A stretch of 18,923 nucleotides of DNA from NCBI GenBank assembly GCA_902475645.1, contig CABSAH010000012.1, positions 1 to 18,923 of the forward strand. The letters are read 5' to 3'. The notes under the pieces are model-generated. The model saw only the letters and a program-made list of their open reading frames with translations. It did not search any database and was not told the origin of the DNA. Source of the DNA: an uncultured Christensenellaceae bacterium (GTDB lineage: Bacteria > Bacillota > Clostridia > Christensenellales > CAG-138). Within the stretch, counting starts at the first letter, position 1. Every line of letters begins with the position of its first letter. Shown here one piece after another: positions 15,033 to 18,923 of the stretch. Position numbers and translations under genes: made by a program.

Positions 15033-15963
15033 CGGCTTGCACCTCCCGTTTGCGGCTTGCAAGCCTGCGCCTGAGGAGCGGAAGCTGCCGCCTTATATAG
15101 GGAAGGGATATGGCCGCAACTACTATTGCGCCCGATACAAGCTTTAGCATGAACGCGGGCATATTGAAGCGCAGCGCAACGGCATACACCAGGCGGAACA
15201 CGAACGCGCCCAGCACCATGCAGGCTATTCTGCGCGACATTTTACCCTTGCCCGAAAACACGTTGCCTATCAAAAGCGAAGCGAGGGCTATTGTAACCAT
15301 GCCGCCGCCTATATCTATATTCACGGACTTCTGCGCCTGCGCAAGCAGACAGCCCGAAAGCGCCGTGAACGAATTGGCCACGCATAGGCCGGTTATGGTC
15401 GTGAACACGGGGTTTATTGACGAGGAACGCACCATGTCCGGGTTATCGCCCGTGGCGCGTATTGCAAGGCCGAGCCGCGTTTTAAGAAACAGGCCGAGGA
15501 ATAGAGCAACCGCTATTACGGCTGCCGCCGCCGTAATAAGCTTATATTGCCCGCCGAGGCCGATTTTTGCAAGCGCCGCCTTTGCCGCCGTGAATACGGT
15601 TTCGGTCTTATTCATGTTAAGTATGCTTGCCCCGCCCATTATTGCAATATTTACGGAATAAAGCCCCGTGTTCACAATTATGCCCGCAAGCAGGCTGTTC
15701 ACGCCCATTTTGGTTTGCAGCAGCGCGGTTACAAAGCCCGACGCCACGCCCGCAAGCATTGCCGCCGGAACGGATAGGTACGGATGCCCGGACAGCGCAA
15801 CCGCCGCGCCCACAACCGCGCCGAGCGTGAAGCAGCCATCCGTTGAAAGATCGCACACGTTCAGCATTGAATAGCTTAAAAACAGCGCCAGCACCGTAAG
15901 CGAGGATAAAAGCCCAAGCTCCAGCGCCGTTTGCAGCAGCGCCGATATTTGCTCAATTCCCAT
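15025..15963 (-). CDS. trpY: ABC transporter permease (TrpY-like)
   Basis: A 312-residue membrane protein with about eight to nine hydrophobic helices, of the branched-chain amino acid/ribose permease superfamily. Telling patches are NVCDLSTDGCFTLGA near the N-terminus, GVNSLLAGIIVNTGLYSVNI, and the cytoplasmic coupling loop RLGLAIRATGDNPDMVRSSSIN. This matches permeases paired with TrpX-type binding proteins. The start is set at the ATG at 15963, with AAGG just upstream; an in-frame TTG at 15984 with a weaker site would add seven residues. It follows the binding-protein gene by 24 bp and overlaps the ATPase gene. The very basic tail (RRRLASRKRE) lies in the cytoplasm. Confidence 0.86.
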   Translation of the reverse strand: MGIEQISALLQTALELGLLSSLTVLALFLSYSMLNVCDLSTDGCFTLGAVVGAAVALSGHPYLSVPAAMLAGVASGFVTALLQTKMGVNSLLAGIIVNTGLYSVNIAIMGGASILNMNKTETVFTAAKAALAKIGLGGQYKLITAAAAVIAVALFLGLFLKTRLGLAIRATGDNPDMVRSSSINPVFTTITGLCVANSFTALSGCLLAQAQKSVNIDIGGGMVTIALASLLIGNVFSGKGKMSRRIACMVLGAFVFRLVYAVALRFNMPAFMLKLVSGAIVVAAISLPYIRRQLPLLRRRLASRKREVQADA

Positions 15964-15987
15964 TTCAGCCTTGCCTTTCCCCAATGC

Positions 15988-17028
15988 TTATTCCGCTTTG
16001 GCGAAGCTTTCCGCCGTAACAATGCGCTTTATACTTGTGCAGTACGGTTCAAACGCCCCGCAAAGCTCATCGTAGTCATAGCGCAGCCTTTCGCAGGTTT
16101 CGGTGTTTATCGTGGCGCAGCCGTTATCGAACGTCATAACGGCGGTTTTAGCGGGGTCGTTCCCGTCAAGCGCAATGCCCGCCGCCATGTTCGCGGTTTC
16201 CGCGCCAAGCGCCGCGTAGTCCACGCCGTAGCCTAAAAACGCGCCGTTGAGCGCAAAGGAGTCCGCGCCCGTGTAATGCGGTATTCCCGCATCGCGGAGC
16301 ATTTCGTATATGCTCAGCTCCGCCTTCATAACGGTGTTGTCGGTCGGGGTGAATACCGCGTCCGCGCCGTCCGCTATAAGCGATTGCACCGCAAGCATTA
16401 TTTCATCCACGGTGGAGCCGGTATATTCGCCGTAGGCTATGCCGCGGGCGTCCATATATTCCTTCGCGTGGGCTATTGCGGCGGTGGAGGAATCCTGCCC
16501 TATATCGTAAAGCAGGGCTATCCTATCGGTATCGGGGTTTGCCGCAAGCATAAGCTGCATTACCGCCGCCGTGTCAAGATAATCCGATGTTCCCGTAACG
16601 TTGCCGCCCGGCGCGTCCATGGCTTCAACCAAGCCCGCGCCCAATGGGTCGGATACCGCGGCGAATACAACGGGTATGCCGCTATCCTCCGTCGCTGCCT
16701 GCATTGCCATTGCAACGGGCGTAGCCACGCCTATCATAATGTCCACATCGTCGGCAATGAAGCTTGAAATTATCTGCGTCATCAAATTCGCGTCCGCATT
16801 GCAGTTATCGTAGCATATGCTGAACTCAACGCCCCTTTCGGCGCCTATTTCATTAAGCCGCTTTTGAATGTTTTCAACTATCTGGTCAAGCGAAGCATCG
16901 TCAACGTAGCTGCACAGGCCGACCCTAACGGCATTACCCGCGCCGTTCGCGGGGGCGGAGGGTGAGCAGGCGGCCATGCAAACGGCGGCCAGTATTATGC
17001 AAAGCGCAATTGCAAATATATTTTTCAT
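15988..17028 (-). CDS. trpX: ABC transporter substrate-binding lipoprotein (TrpX-like)
   Basis: A 346-residue protein with a lipoprotein signal peptide: KN then a hydrophobic stretch and the lipobox MAAC with C21 as the lipidated residue. The mature part is a two-lobed binding protein of the ABC_sub_bind family. Recognisable patches are VGLCSYVDDASLDQ, ISSFIADDVDIMIGVATP, IPVVFAAVSDPLGAGLV, NVTGTSDY, and ADAVFTPTDNTV followed by GIPHYTGADS and GYGVDYAALG. It captures the substrate outside the cell for the permease. It is the first gene after the tryptophan T-box, which points to tryptophan as substrate. AAAGGA at 17036-17041 is the ribosome site. Confidence 0.9.
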   Translation of the reverse strand: MKNIFAIALCIILAAVCMAACSPSAPANGAGNAVRVGLCSYVDDASLDQIVENIQKRLNEIGAERGVEFSICYDNCNADANLMTQIISSFIADDVDIMIGVATPVAMAMQAATEDSGIPVVFAAVSDPLGAGLVEAMDAPGGNVTGTSDYLDTAAVMQLMLAANPDTDRIALLYDIGQDSSTAAIAHAKEYMDARGIAYGEYTGSTVDEIMLAVQSLIADGADAVFTPTDNTVMKAELSIYEMLRDAGIPHYTGADSFALNGAFLGYGVDYAALGAETANMAAGIALDGNDPAKTAVMTFDNGCATINTETCERLRYDYDELCGAFEPYCTSIKRIVTAESFAKAE

Positions 17029-17066
17029 GGTATTATCCTTTCTCGGTCAATAAATGTAATTTGGGG

Positions 17067-17126
17067 TCAAATGTAAAAAGCTTGCGATACAGGCGCGCCG
17101 CGCCATCGCCTTCCCCTGCAAAGCAT
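17067..17126 (-). CDS. Possible 19-residue leader peptide ORF
   Basis: Between the T-box terminator and trpX lies ATG (17124-17126) with a full AAGGAGG (17137-17143) ten bases upstream, and a stop at 17067. The 19 codons include one Trp and several Arg. It would be translated only when the T-box allows readthrough. The strong ribosome site is the only evidence; it could be chance. Confidence 0.25.
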   Translation of the reverse strand: MLCRGRRWRGAPVSQAFYI

Positions 17127-17157
17127 AGTCCTGCCGCCTCCTTGGATAAAAAATGGT

Positions 17158-17213
17158 AAAAATAAAACTCCCGCCCACAGCGACCGCAATTACTGCGATC
17201 GCCGGGACAGGAG
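17158..17213 (-). terminator. T-box-controlled terminator
   Basis: On the minus strand, CTCCTGTCCCGGCGATCGCA pairs imperfectly with TGCGGTCGCTGTGGGCGGGA around a short loop, followed by TTTTATTTTT (17158-17167). The 5' arm reuses the TCCTG and CCCGG that form the antiterminator, so the two folds exclude each other. Confidence 0.85.
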
Positions 17214-17465
17214 CAATTCTTCTTAAAAAAATTCCTGCGGTGCCACCCGGCTTGGCGCGCATATCCAAAAAACGCGCCCTCTCTTTGCGTACATTCATAC
17301 GCCGGCCTTTGCTAACGGAGAGCCTGCGCTCCGGCTTGCATACTCGGCGTCCGCCTTTCCGCTCGCCCTCGGAAGTCCATTCGGCTAAGCCATGCTCTGC
17401 CGCGATTTCACCGCCCGCGGCTCTCTGCAAGAGCAGAATCGGAACCTACTCACTCTTCCTCATCG
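17158..17465 (-). promoter_or_regulatory. Tryptophan T-box riboswitch
   Basis: On the minus strand the leader has the parts of a transcription-controlling T-box in order. Stem I contains the AGAGAGC and GGTGAAA elements at its distal end (about 17402-17428) and, on its 3' side, the specifier GAA-UGG-AC with UGG at 17377-17379, the tryptophan codon. The T-box GGGTGGCACCGC is at 17237-17248. Its UGGC bulge (17242-17245) would pair with a tRNA ending GCCA, which fits the G discriminator of tRNA-Trp. The antiterminator pairs CCGGG (17246-17250) and CAGGA with TCCTG and CCCGG (17202-17206). The competing terminator follows. Uncharged tRNA-Trp should turn the transporter genes on. Confidence 0.93.
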
Positions 17466-17474
17466 GTTTAGTGC

Positions 17475-17503
17475 ATTGTAGCACCGCCGCGTATGCCTGT
17501 CAA
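17475..17503 (-). promoter_or_regulatory. Promoter of the tryptophan transporter operon
   Basis: On the minus strand a perfect TTGACA (17498-17503) and TACAAT (17475-17480) are 17 bp apart. Transcription would begin near 17468, a few bases before stem I of the T-box. Confidence 0.88.
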
Positions 17504-17525
17504 GCGGGGGCGGCGGGATTTATTT

Positions 17526-18746
17526 TTATGCATTTTTTGCGTTTACATATTCATGTATGAGCGGCAGCGCAAGCACGAATTTTTCGTTTATCTGCCCGTT
17601 TTGGGGCCTTATGCTTATCAGCCGCTCCGCATTGGGAACATCGAACTGGCTGCCCATGTTGAACGGGAATTTGTATATTCCGTCAAGCGGGAATTCATAG
17701 CGTATGGGCTTGCCCTCCGCCGTGCCTTCGTATATAAGCTGCTTATGCGTAAGCGTTGCCGTGCCGTGCCCAACGTCCGTATACGCGGTGGTTTTCGGGT
17801 CAATGTGATATTGCAGATAGCACGGGGCGCTCAGCGAAAAGCCGTCGTCCGCAATTTCGCGGCGCAGCGCCTCGCGTTCAAGCTCCACCCAGTCCGGCAC
17901 CATTTGGGGTATAACGCAGCTCCCGTCCAGAGGATGCAGGAAGCCGTATTCATCCATTGTGCCGCGGTTGCCGCAGCGCGTGCAGTATATTTCGTTACCC
18001 TCCGTGCGCGTGGTACATTCCCCGCCGCACTTGGGGCAAAGGTAAAGCAGGTTTTCAAGCCCCTTTGCGATATTTTTACAATTTTTGAAGAAGGGTATCA
18101 TGCGCTGCTTTTGCCACGCATAGTCGTCCACAAACAGCTTTTCCTCCATCCGCCTGTAAAGCTCGCCCGTGCTCAGCGTCTTTACCTCATCCGCCGTGGC
18201 AATAAGCTCTATTTCAATTTCAACCCTGCCCCTGTGCTGCACGGGGTTCCACTTTGGGCGGGCAAAATAGCCGCCGTGCGTGCGCGCGGCGTAAAGCGGG
18301 GCCTTCAGCAGCTTTGCAAGCTTGGCAATGCTGTCGCTAAACGGCGCGGTGCGGCCCGTTCCGTTCACCTCGCCCTCGGGATATATAAGCACGCTTTCGC
18401 CCATGTCTATGGTGTTTTTCATGCGGGCTATGCTTTCAACGTCCGCGCGGAACTGCTCCTTTTTTATGCAGCGCAAAAGGTTAAGCAGCCACGCTATGCG
18501 GCGGTTGCGGAAAAAGTACGCCGCCACGACCCCGTGGAAACGCTTTTTTCTTAGCGTTGCCAGCGCAAAAAGAAAATCCAGATTGCCCGTGTGACTGCCC
18601 AGCAGCACTATGGGTCCCGCGGGCAGCGCGGGGATATCACGCGGCGCACGGAAGCGGTATTTAAGCCGAAGATACGGCACAAGCAGCAGCGTAAGCAAAT
18701 CGTAAACCGGCTTTATGTGCGGCTTTACGGCATATTTGGATACCAT
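17526..18746 (-). CDS. PlsC-type lysophospholipid acyltransferase with zinc ribbon and C-terminal extension
   Basis: A 406-residue protein. Residues 1-215 are a glycerolipid acyltransferase domain: catalytic HxxxxD as SHTGNLD (H52, D57), a basic patch at RNRR (80-83), and YPEGEVNGTG (122-131), the glycerol-phosphate-binding block. It would move an acyl chain to a lysophospholipid at the membrane surface; a hydrophobic segment near 16-26 may dip into the membrane. A four-cysteine zinc ribbon follows (C237, C240, C255, C258), and then about 145 residues with a beta-rich look that I do not recognise. Typical bacterial PlsC is near 240 residues, so the second half is an addition. AAAGGGGG precedes the ATG. 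It lies 22 bp after the permease fragment, so the two may be co-transcribed. The exact acceptor lipid is unknown. Confidence 0.83.
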   Translation of the reverse strand: MVSKYAVKPHIKPVYDLLTLLLVPYLRLKYRFRAPRDIPALPAGPIVLLGSHTGNLDFLFALATLRKKRFHGVVAAYFFRNRRIAWLLNLLRCIKKEQFRADVESIARMKNTIDMGESVLIYPEGEVNGTGRTAPFSDSIAKLAKLLKAPLYAARTHGGYFARPKWNPVQHRGRVEIEIELIATADEVKTLSTGELYRRMEEKLFVDDYAWQKQRMIPFFKNCKNIAKGLENLLYLCPKCGGECTTRTEGNEIYCTRCGNRGTMDEYGFLHPLDGSCVIPQMVPDWVELEREALRREIADDGFSLSAPCYLQYHIDPKTTAYTDVGHGTATLTHKQLIYEGTAEGKPIRYEFPLDGIYKFPFNMGSQFDVPNAERLISIRPQNGQINEKFVLALPLIHEYVNAKNA

Positions 18747-18768
18747 GTCATTCCCCCTTTCATAAGGT

Positions 18769-18923
18769 TCAGCCGAATATGAGCATCAGCGCGGGAACCG
18801 CCGCAAGGCAGAGTATGGACGTGAAGCCCATTCCCAGCGCATTGTATTCCTCGTCCGCGCCCGCATATGCGGAAACCACCACGCTCTGCGTCATAACGGG
18901 CATTGCGGCCTCTATCATAAAAA
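18769..18923 (-). CDS. AEC-family permease, C-terminal fragment (runs off the window)
   Basis: The last 50 codons of a minus-strand gene whose start lies beyond the window. The visible part has EAAMPVMTQSVVVSAYAGAD, EEYNALGMGF and a hydrophobic end (SILCLAAVPALMLIFG), which match the last two membrane helices of auxin-efflux-carrier family transporters as I recall them, including the conserved PxMT/PxAV-like helix break. These export or import small organic acids. It is just upstream of the acyltransferase gene in the same direction. Confidence 0.68.
   Translation of the reverse strand, partial: FMIEAAMPVMTQSVVVSAYAGADEEYNALGMGFTSILCLAAVPALMLIFG

Noticed and set aside
17047..17430. 127-residue open frame on the minus strand across the T-box leader
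   Set aside because: The region is a structured RNA; the frame crosses specifier, T-box and terminator and has no ribosome site.

Overview
The window looks like a chromosomal segment of an anaerobic gut-type Clostridia (Firmicutes). The evidence is two [FeFe]-hydrogenase-type genes, a tryptophan T-box leader, an ECF sigma/anti-sigma pair and strong AGGAGG-type ribosome sites. The DNA is moderately GC-rich, yet the genes use many ATA isoleucine codons, evenly across the window, so no foreign block stands out. I cannot name a genus.

Layout. Positions 1-475 are non-coding: hairpins, a 54-bp tandem repeat and a terminator. A serine hydrolase of the beta-lactamase fold (500-1969, minus) diverges from a tightly overlapping three-gene plus-strand operon (2169-5385): a dihydropyrimidinase/hydantoinase-like amidohydrolase, a MocA-type molybdopterin cytidylyltransferase and guanine deaminase. 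Together these point to anaerobic purine breakdown (guanine to xanthine, then a molybdenum hydroxylase that must lie elsewhere). Next come an ECF sigma factor with its own ECF-like promoter and an overlapping gene for a single-pass membrane protein, the presumed anti-sigma (5612-7557). A tRNA-Leu(GAG) lies on the minus strand (7683-7765), followed by a secreted ComEC-like metallo-beta-lactamase-fold lipoprotein whose mRNA may be leaderless (7886-8731).

Positions 13430-8806 (minus) hold a four-gene redox operon: a group B-like [FeFe] hydrogenase, a thioredoxin-like [2Fe-2S] ferredoxin, a HydS-like sensory hydrogenase with a PAS domain, and a SpoIIE-type PP2C phosphatase with an extra C-terminal domain. 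It has a near-consensus promoter and a strong terminator. The likely logic is that redox or H2 state sensed by the HydS-like protein is passed to the phosphatase, with the other two proteins handling electrons. This is the most interesting system here.

A 172-residue protein of unknown function (13667-14185, plus) follows. Then comes a minus-strand ABC transporter operon (17028-14250: lipoprotein, permease, ATPase). It sits behind a complete T-box leader with a UGG specifier and a UGGC T-box bulge, which identifies it as a TrpXYZ-type tryptophan uptake system. The window closes with a PlsC-type acyltransferase carrying a zinc ribbon and a C-terminal extension (18746-17526, minus), and the 3' end of an AEC-family permease running off the edge.
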